From the NCBI GenBank assembly GCA_949285075.1, contig CASDXF010000001.1, positions 78,554-142,553 on the forward strand: DNA of 64,000 nt. The letters are read 5' to 3'. A program made the position numbers and the translations under genes. This document shows positions 41,762 to 51,431 of the stretch, one piece after another (the first letter of the stretch is position 1; the number at the start of each line of letters is the position of its first letter). Origin of the DNA: an uncultured Bacteroides sp. GTDB taxonomy: Bacteria > Bacteroidota > Bacteroidia > Bacteroidales > Bacteroidaceae. Below the pieces are notes generated by a model. That model was not told the DNA's origin and did not search any database. It saw only the letters and a program-made list of their open reading frames with translations.

Positions 41762-44359
41762 ATGAAAGGAATCTTGTTCGCAATTTGCCTTGCGGCCTCC
41801 ACGTTGGCGGGGGCGCAAACGGGGAACGAACCGTTCCGCAACCCGAACCTCACCCCCGAGGAGCGGGCCGACGATCTGTTGGGCCGGCTGACCCTGAAAG
41901 AAAAGATTAGCCTGATGCGAAACGCATCGCCCGCAGTAAAGCGGCTTGGCGTGAAACCCTACAACTGGTGGAACGAGGCGCTGCACGGAGTGGCGCGCAA
42001 CGGACTGGCTACGGTGTTCCCCATCACAATGGGTATGGCGGCCACCTTCGACACGGTGGCCGTAGAGCGGGCGTTTACCGCCGTGAGCGACGAGGCGAGG
42101 GCCAAGTATCACGAAGCGCACCGCAACGGACGGTACGGACGGTGGTACGAGGGACTGACCTTCTGGACTCCGAACGTGAACATCTTCCGCGACCCGAGAT
42201 GGGGACGGGGACAAGAGACCTACGGCGAAGACCCCTACCTGACCGCCCGCATGGGCGTGGCGGTGGTCAGGGGACTGCAAGGCCCCGCCGGAGCGAAATA
42301 CGACAAGACGCACGCCTGCGCCAAGCACTACGCCGTGCACAGCGGCCCCGAGGCGGACAGACACCGCTTCGACGTGGAAAGCCTCGCGCCGCGAGACCTC
42401 TGGGAGACCTATCTTCCGGCTTTCAAGGCGTTGGTGAAAGAGGCCGACGTGAAAGAGGTGATGTGCGCCTACCAACGTTTTGAGGGACAGCCCTGCTGCG
42501 GCAGCGAGCGACTGTTGGCCCAGATTCTGCGGGACGAGTGGGGATACAAGCATCTGGTAGTAAGCGACTGCGGAGCCATCAGCGACTTCTTCGTCAAGGG
42601 AAGGCACGAGACGCATAAGGACGCGGCCGAGGCGAGCGCGGCGGCCGTGACAAGCGGCACGGACCTTGAGTGCGGCGGCGAGTACGCCCATCTGGAGGAA
42701 GCCGTGGAGAGAGGACTGATTAGCGAGGAGCGTATAGACACGAGCCTGCGTCGGCTACTGACCGCCCGCTTCGCGTTGGGCGAGATGGACCCGGACGCCA
42801 TCGTGCCGTGGAGCCGCATCGGGATAGACACGGTAGATTGCGATACGCACCGGCAGTTGGCGCTCGACATGGCCCGCCGTTCCATCGTGCTGCTGCATAA
42901 TAACGGCGCGCTTCCCCTGCCCAAGAAGGGAATGCGCATCGCCGTGGTAGGCCCTAACGCCGCCGACTCGGTGATGCAGTGGGGCAACTACGAGGGCACG
43001 CCCTCACGTACGTACACCATTCTGGACGGCGTGCGGAGCAAGGCGGGCGACGTGCTCTACACGAGAGGATGTGGCTTGTTGGAGAACCGCGTCTTCGAGT
43101 CGCGCTTCTCCGAGGTGTCCTGCGACGGGAAAACCGGCATGAAGGCCGTCTATTGGAACAACACCGATATGCGGGGAGAGTCGGCCGCCACGGAAAGAAT
43201 GGCCGTGCCGATTGACCTGAGCGACGAGGGCGGAAGAGCCTTCGCCCCGGGAGTCGGCCGTTACGGCTTTACGGCCGTCTACGAAGGGACGCTCCGTCCG
43301 AAGCGGTCGGGCGAATACACGCTGACCGTAGCGGGCGACGACGGCTACCGCGTCTACGTGGACGGCGAGAAAGTGGCCGAGGACTGGGGAGAGCATCCGC
43401 TGTCCGAACGGGAATACACGCTGAAGGCCGAGGCGGGCAGGGAGTACCGGATTAAGGTAGAGTATATGCAACTGGAGGGCGAGGCGAAGCTGCGTTTCGA
43501 CGTGGGAGTCTACCGGCAGATTCCGCCCGAAGAGGTAGTCGAGCAAGTGAAGGACGCGGATGCCGTCATCTTCGTCGGCGGCATATCGGCACGGTTGGAG
43601 GGCGAGGAGATGCCCGTCCACGTGGAGGGATTCGCCGGGGGCGACCGCACCTCCATCGAGCTGCCGAAGATGCAGCGGGACATCCTGAAGGCGCTGAAGC
43701 GGGCGGGAAAAAAGGTTATCTTCGTCAACTGTTCCGGCTCGGCCATGGCCCTGACTCCGGAGACGGAGTCGTGCGACGCCATCGTGCAGGCGTGGTATCC
43801 CGGACAGTCGGGCGGACTGGCGGTGGCCGACGTGCTGTTCGGCGACTTCAACCCCTGCGGAAAGCTGCCCGTCACCTTCTACCGGAACACGGAACAGCTG
43901 CCCGACTTCGACGATTACAGCATGAAGGGACGCACCTACCGCTACATGACGGAGGCTCCGCTCTTCCCCTTCGGCTACGGGCTGAGATACACGACCTTCG
44001 ACATCTCGAAAGGGAAACTGGACAAACGTTCCATCGCCCCCGGACAGTCGGCACGCCTGACCGTCAGGGTGAAGAACACCGGAAAGCGTGACGGGACGGA
44101 GGTCGTTCAGGTATACGTCCGCAAGAAGAACGACCCGGAAGGCCCCGTCAAGAGCCTGCGGGCTTTCCTGCCCGTCAGCCTGAAGGCGGGCGAGTCTCGC
44201 AAGGTCTCCCTCAATCTGCCTTCTACCGCCTTCGAGTTCTTCGACACGGAAAGCAACACGATGCGGGTGACTCCCGGCGAGTACGAGATTCTGTACGGCA
44301 ACAGCTCGGACACGCCCGAAGCCAACCGGACAACGATGAAGATAACGGGTAATGATTAA
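41762..44359 (+). CDS. Secreted glycoside hydrolase family 3 with PA14 domain
   Basis: The 865-aa retaining beta-glycosidase has a signal peptide (residues 1-19) and the (beta/alpha)8 domain with FRDPRWGRGQETYGEDPYL. The nucleophile is Asp269 in VVSDCGAI. The alpha/beta sandwich domain is interrupted by a PA14 module (about 430-580, around YEGTLRPKRSGEYTLTVAGD), and a fibronectin-III-like end (about 750-850) closes the chain. The mix resembles plant-type beta-xylosidases/arabinofuranosidases of GH3, as does the NWWNEALHGVA motif. PA14 insertion is known in some GH3 enzymes and can shape substrate choice. It likely acts in the periplasm. Confidence 0.94.
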   Translation: MKGILFAICLAASTLAGAQTGNEPFRNPNLTPEERADDLLGRLTLKEKISLMRNASPAVKRLGVKPYNWWNEALHGVARNGLATVFPITMGMAATFDTVAVERAFTAVSDEARAKYHEAHRNGRYGRWYEGLTFWTPNVNIFRDPRWGRGQETYGEDPYLTARMGVAVVRGLQGPAGAKYDKTHACAKHYAVHSGPEADRHRFDVESLAPRDLWETYLPAFKALVKEADVKEVMCAYQRFEGQPCCGSERLLAQILRDEWGYKHLVVSDCGAISDFFVKGRHETHKDAAEASAAAVTSGTDLECGGEYAHLEEAVERGLISEERIDTSLRRLLTARFALGEMDPDAIVPWSRIGIDTVDCDTHRQLALDMARRSIVLLHNNGALPLPKKGMRIAVVGPNAADSVMQWGNYEGTPSRTYTILDGVRSKAGDVLYTRGCGLLENRVFESRFSEVSCDGKTGMKAVYWNNTDMRGESAATERMAVPIDLSDEGGRAFAPGVGRYGFTAVYEGTLRPKRSGEYTLTVAGDDGYRVYVDGEKVAEDWGEHPLSEREYTLKAEAGREYRIKVEYMQLEGEAKLRFDVGVYRQIPPEEVVEQVKDADAVIFVGGISARLEGEEMPVHVEGFAGGDRTSIELPKMQRDILKALKRAGKKVIFVNCSGSAMALTPETESCDAIVQAWYPGQSGGLAVADVLFGDFNPCGKLPVTFYRNTEQLPDFDDYSMKGRTYRYMTEAPLFPFGYGLRYTTFDISKGKLDKRSIAPGQSARLTVRVKNTGKRDGTEVVQVYVRKKNDPEGPVKSLRAFLPVSLKAGESRKVSLNLPSTAFEFFDTESNTMRVTPGEYEILYGNSSDTPEANRTTMKITGND

Positions 44360-44417
44360 TGGTTGATGATTAATTTGGCTTTTAGTAAGTAGCTTATTAT
44401 CAGCGGCGTATTTTACA

Positions 44418-44517
44418 CTTGAGAAATAGCCCTGTTTCTCGGGAGAGACAGCCCTACGGCTCATGAGAAACAGGGCGAGCTGTCGCGAGAGATAGGGCAA
44501 CGGCTCGCGAAGCCTAT
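44418..44517. repeat. 22-bp-period array, CTCGCGAG type (site D)
   Basis: Units start at 44418, 44440, 44462 and 44484, with a half unit at 44506 (CTTGAGAAATAGCCC..., CGGGAGAGACAGCCC..., CATGAGAAACAGGG..., CGCGAGAGATAGGG...). The sequence before it, read in reverse, ends GCTGATAATAAGC and resembles the outer border of site F. It sits between the convergent GH3 and GH43 genes. Confidence 0.86.
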
Positions 44518-44593
44518 CTGGAAGCGTGATGATGTCCTCATATAAGGATAGATTTCGCGAGCCTTTCCTTTGGAACACAGGCCCAAAGAAATG

Positions 44594-44648
44594 CAAAAAA
44601 GAAGGGCGAAGAACAGACCGCCGATACGGTCCCGGTTCTTCGCCCTTC
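44594..44648 (-). terminator. Terminator of the SusCD operon
   Basis: A perfect 14-bp stem (GAAGGGCGAAGAAC with GTTCTTCGCCCTTC) has a 20-nt loop that contains its own short stem. On the minus strand it is followed by TTTTTTG. It lies 20 bp after the GH43 stop codon and is the strongest terminator in the window. Confidence 0.9.
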
Positions 44649-44667
44649 ACTATACGCGATTACCGCC

Positions 44668-46557
44668 TTAGCGCCTGATGACCGGCGCCAACGCCTTAGT
44701 CGACGGCGTGCCTCCCTCTACGTAGGGCCATCCGTCCTCGTCCCACAATATCCTTTCGAGGAACACGTTGCGTCCGTTATCCACATCCGAGCGGACATAC
44801 CCGTGGAAGATAATCCACGTCTGCCCCGCGTCGTCGTGCTGAATGATGGAGTTGTGTCCCGTGGCGATGAACTCGTCTCCCGCCGTGATGAGAATCTCGT
44901 GCTGATTGTCGAGCATCGTCCCGCCGTCCTTATTGACATACGGGCCGAACAGACTGGACGAGCGTCCCACCACCGTCTGGTAGGTACTGTTGAGCCCGTC
45001 GCAGCAGCTGCCTATGGAAGCGAACAGGTAATACCAGTCGCCCCGCTTGTAGATGCACGAGCCTTCGTAGGCGTTGCCCGCCACCCGCTGAAGCATGGTC
45101 AGCGAGCCGTCGTCGTTCCGCTTCGCGCTCAGTCCGTCGTCGTTCAGTTCCGTGACGTATATGCCGTGGAAGCTACCCCAGAAGAGGTATCTCTGCCCGT
45201 TCTCCTCATACTCGAACTGGTCGATGGAGTTCTGCACGCCGGTATCTTCCGCGTCAATCACCTGCCCGCGGTCGGTGAACGGCCCGGTCGGGCTGTCCGA
45301 TACGGCCACGCCCACGTCGCTGTTCCACTCATTTCCCCAAATGGCCCACGAGTAGTAGAGCACATATTGTCCGTTGATGTAGCGAATCTCGGGAGCCCAG
45401 AGCGAGCGGCTGCTCGTCGCGTCGTCGTCGCCCCAGTACGGACGGCTGTCCTGAGTCTGGAAGCAGTCTTTCGGCATCCGCTCCCAATCCACCATATCGA
45501 TTGAGCGGAATACGGGAATCCACCCGAGGTCTTCCGTGCCATACAGGTAGTAATAACCGTCAGTGTCTCTCAAGACCGTCGGGTCGGGCACGCTTTGCCT
45601 GATGATGGGATTCGTGTAGCTGTGCTTTCCGGTAAGGATGTAGCAGACGTCACCTCCGTTCTGCACGTTGGCTCCCTCCTCCAAGTCTACGGACAGCGGC
45701 AGCATGTAGATACCGTCGCCCGTCTGTTCCCTGTGAATCGTGACCACGGCCGTCGAGGTAGACTCTCCCTCTCCGTACCGCGTCTCTTGACTGGTATAGG
45801 CCGACTCGGGCAGCAGCTCGTATCCCGTGCCGTGTATCCGGTTGTACTCCTCTACCAAAGTTTCCGCGTTAGAGGGAGCGGCGAGCGTATAGCCAAAGCC
45901 CGTCTCCGTCCCCACGAGAGAGCTTCCCGTCATCAGCCGGCTACCTACCCGCACGGCGGTTTCCTCTTCCTCTAAGAAGACGGTCCGGGACGTGCCCGCG
46001 TCCAGAAGCCGGAAATAAGGGATATTGAGCGAGACAAGCAGCATCACCTCGCTCCGTATGCTTTGTACCGTGGCGTTCTCGCTGGTCAGGCGCAACGGCA
46101 GCACGTATTGCCTTCCGGCGTTCTCGGCTTCTCCCACCAGCGCCTTCAGCTCGTCCACCCTTAGCGTCACGGGTACGGTGGCCGACGTTTGTCCCTGCGC
46201 CACGCTTCCCGTCTCCGTCAGCGTGTACGCGTTGGAGGGAAGCAGATAATAGGCCGTTCCCCTCTCCTCGTTATAGGCGGTCAGCTCGCCTTCCGTCCAT
46301 ACGCTGACGCGGAAGCTCGCCGTAGCGTCCGTTCCGGTACGGGTCACCTCAATTTCTTCCGTAAAGTCATTGTTCGGGTCGCGGATAATGACCCCCTGCG
46401 TTCCCGTGCGGGTAAGCGCAAGCGTCGTTTCGCCCGTAACGGTCTCTCCGCCGTTGTCCGTGTTGTTTCCTTCGGACGCGTTTCCGTCTTCCGTTCCGCA
46501 ACACATCGCCGTGAAGGAGAGCGCCGCCAACAAGAGATAGTGCTTCAATCGTTTCAT
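44668..46557 (-). CDS. DUF1735-GH43 fusion lipoprotein
   Basis: The 629-aa protein has a lipoprotein-type N-terminus (SFTAMCCGTEDG). Two DUF1735/BT_3987-type beta domains (about 45-175 and 185-310, each with a YNxxxGTxYxLLP phrase) precede a GH43 propeller (about 315-629). The triad is Asp325 (SVPDPTVL), Asp446 (NSIDQFEY) and Glu498 (AYEGSCIY). It is the last gene of the SusCD operon. I infer surface display with substrate-binding domains joined to the catalytic part. Arabinofuranosidase or related activity is likely, but the substrate is not fixed. Confidence 0.92.
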   Translation of the reverse strand: MKRLKHYLLLAALSFTAMCCGTEDGNASEGNNTDNGGETVTGETTLALTRTGTQGVIIRDPNNDFTEEIEVTRTGTDATASFRVSVWTEGELTAYNEERGTAYYLLPSNAYTLTETGSVAQGQTSATVPVTLRVDELKALVGEAENAGRQYVLPLRLTSENATVQSIRSEVMLLVSLNIPYFRLLDAGTSRTVFLEEEETAVRVGSRLMTGSSLVGTETGFGYTLAAPSNAETLVEEYNRIHGTGYELLPESAYTSQETRYGEGESTSTAVVTIHREQTGDGIYMLPLSVDLEEGANVQNGGDVCYILTGKHSYTNPIIRQSVPDPTVLRDTDGYYYLYGTEDLGWIPVFRSIDMVDWERMPKDCFQTQDSRPYWGDDDATSSRSLWAPEIRYINGQYVLYYSWAIWGNEWNSDVGVAVSDSPTGPFTDRGQVIDAEDTGVQNSIDQFEYEENGQRYLFWGSFHGIYVTELNDDGLSAKRNDDGSLTMLQRVAGNAYEGSCIYKRGDWYYLFASIGSCCDGLNSTYQTVVGRSSSLFGPYVNKDGGTMLDNQHEILITAGDEFIATGHNSIIQHDDAGQTWIIFHGYVRSDVDNGRNVFLERILWDEDGWPYVEGGTPSTKALAPVIRR

Positions 46558-46676
46558 GCTTAATTTTTTAAATGTTTAGTGATAAAAAGGGCGCGAGCAA
46601 TCTAATGACTGTTCTGCCGCAGCCTTATTTTGCCCGCGCCGATATTATTTATGTCTGTACAAAATAAACGGATGGT

Positions 46677-48311
46677 CTATTCAACCGGCTCCCCGTCGAT
46701 GGTGGCTACCTCCTTTATCCAGATTTCACCAAGTCCGGCATAATTTTGGTCACCGTCTTCCCGAAGCACGTCGCGGTTGACGAACTTCAGGAATCGTCCC
46801 CTTGAAGCTCCAGTGGCTCTCGCGTCGTCAATGTCGGCGTTGGCCCAGAACTCGTCGGTGGTCTGTTCCATGTTGACGGTACAGATATGCGTCCAGTTAT
46901 TCTCATTTACCGTGTCGTATCCTTCCAATGTACCTCCCTCACGTACGGAAGTGAACAGGAATTCGGGGTCGTTGGACACGTAGATGTCAGCCGACCGGGT
47001 CTGCGCGTATTGCGTGTCGCTACGGTGCTGCAAGCCTACCTCGGAGATGTAGTACTCGCGTCCCATGTCAATAACGAATACCGGATGTTCGCGCTCGCCG
47101 GCTATGAAGATGTAGTCGTCGGCAAGGAACCTTCTGCTGCCTTCGGAGAACATGTCGCCCACGCCGTTGTTCTCTTGGTAAGTCATGAACTCCAGACCAT
47201 AATCGCACCAGTCATCGCCTCGTCCGTGGTCGTTCCACCAGTTCTCTTGTCCGCCCCAATACTGATACCACGACGCCCAGAAGGTTCCGGGATTCCCGTC
47301 AAGGATATTGGTAATGATACCGTCGCTATTCCATACACCATTGTCGCTGTTGCAGAAGATGATTCTCCATCCCTCGCGGTCTACCTTGTCGGTAGAGGTG
47401 AACAGGTGCGACGGGTTGTCGATGACGATGGCGCAAGTGTCGTAGCTCAGCATGAACTGCGCTCCGTCCTCCCGCTGCGGAACCAAAGGCAGGATATAGA
47501 CTCCTCTCTCCAGCGTCTCCTGTCCTTGCGGCTGACGATTGATGGTCACCGTTCCCGTAGCCGTCTCCGCATCCGCGGCTCCGGTCACGTTGGTCGCGGT
47601 AAAGTAGGCCTCGGGCAGTAGCGTGTAGCTTGTGCCGTTGTCGGCGTTATAGTTGGCTACCCACGCTTCCTTGTCCGCCGGTGTCACTAAACGGAAGGAA
47701 ACGGCCATTCCGTTTGGCGTGGTCATGCCTTCCTCTTGCATGCTTGCCGAAATCTCAATGGGAGTCTCCATCGCGTTCAGCGCCACGCTGATTTCCTCTT
47801 CCGAGGTCAAGGTCATTTCCGGATAATACAAATTCATCACGTAAACCACCTCGCCCGTACTCTCCTCGTTGCTGTTCATCTTGAGCGGTAACGCGTAGCT
47901 TTTGGCTTCTCCCTCGGGCTGAGTCAACAGGTGTTGGTAGAGCAGAGAAGGATGTATCGTCACCTCAAGGCTCTTCTGCCGCTCACCGCTCGCGAAGGAA
48001 ACCGTAGAGGACAGCATCTCGTAAGCGTCTTCCGGAATCATCAGATAGTCAGTCTGCCATCGGTTGTTGTAAGCGTCAAGCTCCTCCTGAGTGAGTTGGA
48101 CCAAGTCTACGGTAGCGGCCCGCATGCGGCGATTCACCACGGGTAGCTGCACTACCGTGTCGGTCTGCTGATACGAGAGCTCCATCGTTACGATTCCGCT
48201 CTCTCCCAATTGGAGGGGATTCCCCCCTCCGGTCTCTTCGTCGTCATTGCAGGCGGTAAACAGCGTCAGGCCACCTATCAAGCACGACATTAAAAGTTTA
48301 TAGTATTTCAT
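46677..48311 (-). CDS. DUF1735 lipoprotein with C-terminal F5/8-type C-like domain
   Basis: The 544-aa protein has a lipobox (GLTLFTACNDD). Two DUF1735-like repeats (about 30-160 and 170-300, each with YNxxxxTxYxLLP or YLMIPEDAY wording) are followed by a discoidin-like domain (about 310-540), with NILDGNPGTFWASWYQYWGG and a terminal LKFVNRD...EIWIKEV. No catalytic motif is seen. In this position it is most likely a surface glycan-binding protein that presents substrate to SusCD. It lies 119 bp upstream of the GH43 fusion gene. Confidence 0.85.
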   Translation of the reverse strand: MKYYKLLMSCLIGGLTLFTACNDDEETGGGNPLQLGESGIVTMELSYQQTDTVVQLPVVNRRMRAATVDLVQLTQEELDAYNNRWQTDYLMIPEDAYEMLSSTVSFASGERQKSLEVTIHPSLLYQHLLTQPEGEAKSYALPLKMNSNEESTGEVVYVMNLYYPEMTLTSEEEISVALNAMETPIEISASMQEEGMTTPNGMAVSFRLVTPADKEAWVANYNADNGTSYTLLPEAYFTATNVTGAADAETATGTVTINRQPQGQETLERGVYILPLVPQREDGAQFMLSYDTCAIVIDNPSHLFTSTDKVDREGWRIIFCNSDNGVWNSDGIITNILDGNPGTFWASWYQYWGGQENWWNDHGRGDDWCDYGLEFMTYQENNGVGDMFSEGSRRFLADDYIFIAGEREHPVFVIDMGREYYISEVGLQHRSDTQYAQTRSADIYVSNDPEFLFTSVREGGTLEGYDTVNENNWTHICTVNMEQTTDEFWANADIDDARATGASRGRFLKFVNRDVLREDGDQNYAGLGEIWIKEVATIDGEPVE

Positions 48312-48348
48312 TGTATTCGCTTTTTAAGTTAAGTAACAAATGTGGCGT

Positions 48349-49317
48349 TTACCACTCAATAGCCTGATCCCTATCCGGAATAGAGGTATTGATGCGGCGT
48401 TCCATCAGGTAAGTTCCGCTAGCCGAGTAAGTCAACGGCCGTCCCGGGTGGGTGGTCGTATCGTCATACGAGTAGGTCATGAACAGCGTGGTGTACTCGT
48501 GTACGATGTTCGGCTCCACGGCGTCTGGAGTCTCTTCCTTGCTCCATGTGCAGCTACCCACCGTCAGGTTCAGGCCCGTAGCTTCTTCAGCCGGCGTAAC
48601 CGTCAGCGTACCGTCCTCGTTGAAGCGAACGTTAATCTTATACTGCTCGCGGTTGATGTGCTCCTCGCTGATGATGCCTGCGTAGAAGAAACACGTATTC
48701 TCGTCCACCACGGAGAAAGTCCGGTTGTCCACTGTCGTGGGGCTACCGCCATCGATGGTAATCTGCATGCTCGTGGCGCTGTAGTTACCCGAGTAATCGT
48801 TGAACGGCATAACCCTCAACATCGCCTTACGGTAGTTTTGCCGGGGATTGGGCGTATACGAGGGGTCTTCTACCACGGTCAGCGGAAGTACCCACTTGTA
48901 ACGCAAGTCGAGCCCGGAGAACTTGAACTTGATGTCAAACAGTCCTTGCGCCGCTCCTTTCTCGATATGGCAAGTAGGCGACGGGAACTCGTAGTACTGG
49001 TCGGTCAGGAGCTGATAGTACAAGTCTTCACGATCCTTGTAACGTTCCTGATTCATCGTGGCCAACGTATCGGGGTCTACCGCGATGCGCACGTCAATGT
49101 CCGACGGGTTCATTGTAGAGCCTCCCACAATGACCGGGAGGTTATAGGTGGCTTCGCCGTTGGCCTCGTAGCGGAGGTAGACGTTAGTCGTTCCCTCGCT
49201 GTTGAGCACGGACTTCAGTCCAATCTCATGACGGAACACTTCCTTGTCGAACTCGTCGTTGCAGGCGCCTAACGCCAACGCTCCCGCCATTATGAAATAA
49301 GTGATATATCTTTTCAT
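48349..49317 (-). CDS. DUF1735/DUF4361 surface lipoprotein
   Basis: The 322-aa lipoprotein (lipobox ALALGACNDEF) has an N-terminal DUF1735-type domain with YNLPVIVGGSTMNPSDIDV and a C-terminal half typical of DUF4361 (YSGNYSATSMQITIDGG). It is encoded right after SusD (27 bp), the usual place for the SusE-like surface glycan-binding protein. No catalytic residues are recognisable. It would sit on the outer face of the outer membrane. Confidence 0.86.
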   Translation of the reverse strand: MKRYITYFIMAGALALGACNDEFDKEVFRHEIGLKSVLNSEGTTNVYLRYEANGEATYNLPVIVGGSTMNPSDIDVRIAVDPDTLATMNQERYKDREDLYYQLLTDQYYEFPSPTCHIEKGAAQGLFDIKFKFSGLDLRYKWVLPLTVVEDPSYTPNPRQNYRKAMLRVMPFNDYSGNYSATSMQITIDGGSPTTVDNRTFSVVDENTCFFYAGIISEEHINREQYKINVRFNEDGTLTVTPAEEATGLNLTVGSCTWSKEETPDAVEPNIVHEYTTLFMTYSYDDTTTHPGRPLTYSASGTYLMERRINTSIPDRDQAIEW

Positions 49318-49344
49318 TACAGTCTTTCTCTTTTCGTTAACGGT

Positions 49345-51408
49345 TTATTGATAAGTTCTCCATCCCGGGTTCTGGGTCAGGCGAATGTTGCGTTGCAACT
49401 CCACGCGCTGTATAGGCCAGAAGTACATCTTACGGCTGAACGTAGTCGGGATGTCATAAAGGATAGTCCTCTCGTGGAAGAGGTCGCGGTTGGCCTCGTC
49501 CATCATCGGGTCGCATCCGTAAATCAATTGAGACTCTTCCTCCGACGCGATTTTCCAACGGCGCACGTCATAGTAACGGCTGTTCTCGGCAAAGAACTCT
49601 ACCATACGCTCGTGCCTGATGTGGTCACGAAGGTCGTCAGTGCTACCGTAAACGCTGCTGTCGTAATCGGGCAAGCCGGCACGCGTACGAATCGGCCGAA
49701 TAGCGCCGCTGATTTCCGTAATGTCACGCGATACGGTATGCGTCGTGCTTCCATCCCACGAAGGAATCTCGTAAGTCGTGCTCAACTCGTTCAACGCCTC
49801 GGCGTACCACAGCAGCACGTCGGCGTAGCGGATACCTACCACATACTTCGGCTTCACGCTACCGGAAGCGTTCCCGTGGAACACGTCATCTTGGCTGACA
49901 TACTTCATCACGCCGATTCCGGTACGCACCCAACGGTCGGTATTACCCTGATAGCCGCTCGACGTGCCTCGGTAAAGGAATACCTGCTGATTCTTCGAGA
50001 ACGAGGTATTGGTTGCGCTGTTGAAGGCGTAGAAAGCTCCGTTGAAGGCGCAAGAGGCGTAGAAGCGCGGCTCGCGGTTGGCGTAACGCTTGCATACGCC
50101 CGTTCCCTTATTGGTAGAGCAGCTTCCGCCATATTGACCGAATTCAGGATACTCTCCGGCTTCCATCTCGGCCGCCGTAACGAACTCGGTATTTACCGCC
50201 GCATTCTCGTCGAAGGGTGTACCGTCGTTCATCTCATAAGCGTCACACATCTTTCCCGTCATGAAGTGGCAGTTATACCCGTCCGCCTCTACCGGCATAT
50301 GGTGACGCGAGATGTCCTGAGACAGTTCCTCGTTCTGAGCCAACGTGAAAATCATCTCGTCGTTATCCACCAACAAGAGGTCTCCGTTGAACAGTACGGC
50401 GTACGAGCGCATCGGGTCGATGTCGCTCCATCCGCCATTGGCGAAGGTGCGGTCGGAGTAGCCTTCCCTATAAGGCGGCACTACAGTGGCCGGAACGGCG
50501 TCCGTACCGCTTTCGCGGAAGGGCTCAGTGTGTAGGCTATATTGTGCGAGGTCTATCACGTCCTTAGCGGCGGCAGCGGCGCGTGCCCATTTGCTCTCGT
50601 CATAGGTCTGCCCCATTAACATGCGTCCCTCATCGTCCACCATATCGGTAAAGGTCTCACTAGGGTCACCGTCCGAGGGTCCGCCCGGATTGTTGATGGG
50701 ACTGGCGGCGTAAAGCAGCACCTTTGCCCGGGCCGCCAAAGCGGCTCCTCGCGTAGGACGTGCCAAGTTACGGGCGTCGCGAGTCAGCGGAAGCTCTTGA
50801 GCTGCCATCTCGAACTGCTCCACAATGTAGTCCACGCACTCATCGTACGTGCTGCGGGGGAAAGAAAGCTGCTCATAGCTCAAGTCGAAGTCCATGCCTC
50901 CGTCCTCGGGAATGATGGGAATAGGGCCGTACTTCTGCAACAGCTTCCAATAGAGGTAAGCTCGCGCGAAGCGGGCTTGCCCGCGATAGTCTACAATCTC
51001 ACTGGCGGTCAGCTCTGTATTCTCGTCCAGATACGGACTGGTAATCATGATACTGGCCGAACGGATGCCGTTGTAAGACTGGTCCCATGAGTCCTGCTTC
51101 CAGTCCTCGTCGTATTCGGCGTAGCGCAAGGTGCGATACTCCAGTGAGCGGTCGCCGTAGCCATAGCAGTCGTCGAACATGCTCATCACATAGTCCTTTG
51201 ACTGGATGTCGCTGTTACAGTCCAGCAAGCGCCGATACGTATCCGCCAACCACTGGTTGGTGTAGTCCCGGCTGTGGAAGACCATTTCTTCCGTCAGGTT
51301 GTTTCCTCCCACCTTGCCTTCCACGCTCAGGTAGTCGGAGCAAGAAGTGAGCGCTCCCGTAGCGGCAGCGAAAGCGAGAGAGAATAAAGTATATTTAAAA
51401 CTTTTCAT
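49345..51408 (-). CDS. SusD/RagB-family glycan-binding lipoprotein
   Basis: The 687-aa outer-membrane lipoprotein (lipobox GALTSCSDYL) caps the SusC channel and binds glycan. The N-terminal TPR-like segment includes QWLADTYRRLLDCNSDIQSK and ARFARAYLYWKLLQKYGPIP. The C-terminal RagB/SusD domain has RYADVLLWYAEALNELS, RTRAGLP and RHERMVEFFAENSRYYDVRR. It is slightly longer than average. It follows susC by 23 bp and is co-transcribed with it. Confidence 0.96.
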   Translation of the reverse strand: MKSFKYTLFSLAFAAATGALTSCSDYLSVEGKVGGNNLTEEMVFHSRDYTNQWLADTYRRLLDCNSDIQSKDYVMSMFDDCYGYGDRSLEYRTLRYAEYDEDWKQDSWDQSYNGIRSASIMITSPYLDENTELTASEIVDYRGQARFARAYLYWKLLQKYGPIPIIPEDGGMDFDLSYEQLSFPRSTYDECVDYIVEQFEMAAQELPLTRDARNLARPTRGAALAARAKVLLYAASPINNPGGPSDGDPSETFTDMVDDEGRMLMGQTYDESKWARAAAAAKDVIDLAQYSLHTEPFRESGTDAVPATVVPPYREGYSDRTFANGGWSDIDPMRSYAVLFNGDLLLVDNDEMIFTLAQNEELSQDISRHHMPVEADGYNCHFMTGKMCDAYEMNDGTPFDENAAVNTEFVTAAEMEAGEYPEFGQYGGSCSTNKGTGVCKRYANREPRFYASCAFNGAFYAFNSATNTSFSKNQQVFLYRGTSSGYQGNTDRWVRTGIGVMKYVSQDDVFHGNASGSVKPKYVVGIRYADVLLWYAEALNELSTTYEIPSWDGSTTHTVSRDITEISGAIRPIRTRAGLPDYDSSVYGSTDDLRDHIRHERMVEFFAENSRYYDVRRWKIASEEESQLIYGCDPMMDEANRDLFHERTILYDIPTTFSRKMYFWPIQRVELQRNIRLTQNPGWRTYQ

Positions 51409-51431
51409 AATGCGTATTTAAGATTGAGTTT

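Noticed and set aside
43004-44650. 548-codon open frame antisense to GH3 that continues through array D
   Set aside because: It is a shadow frame; its N-terminal part is merely the translated 22-bp repeat and terminator.
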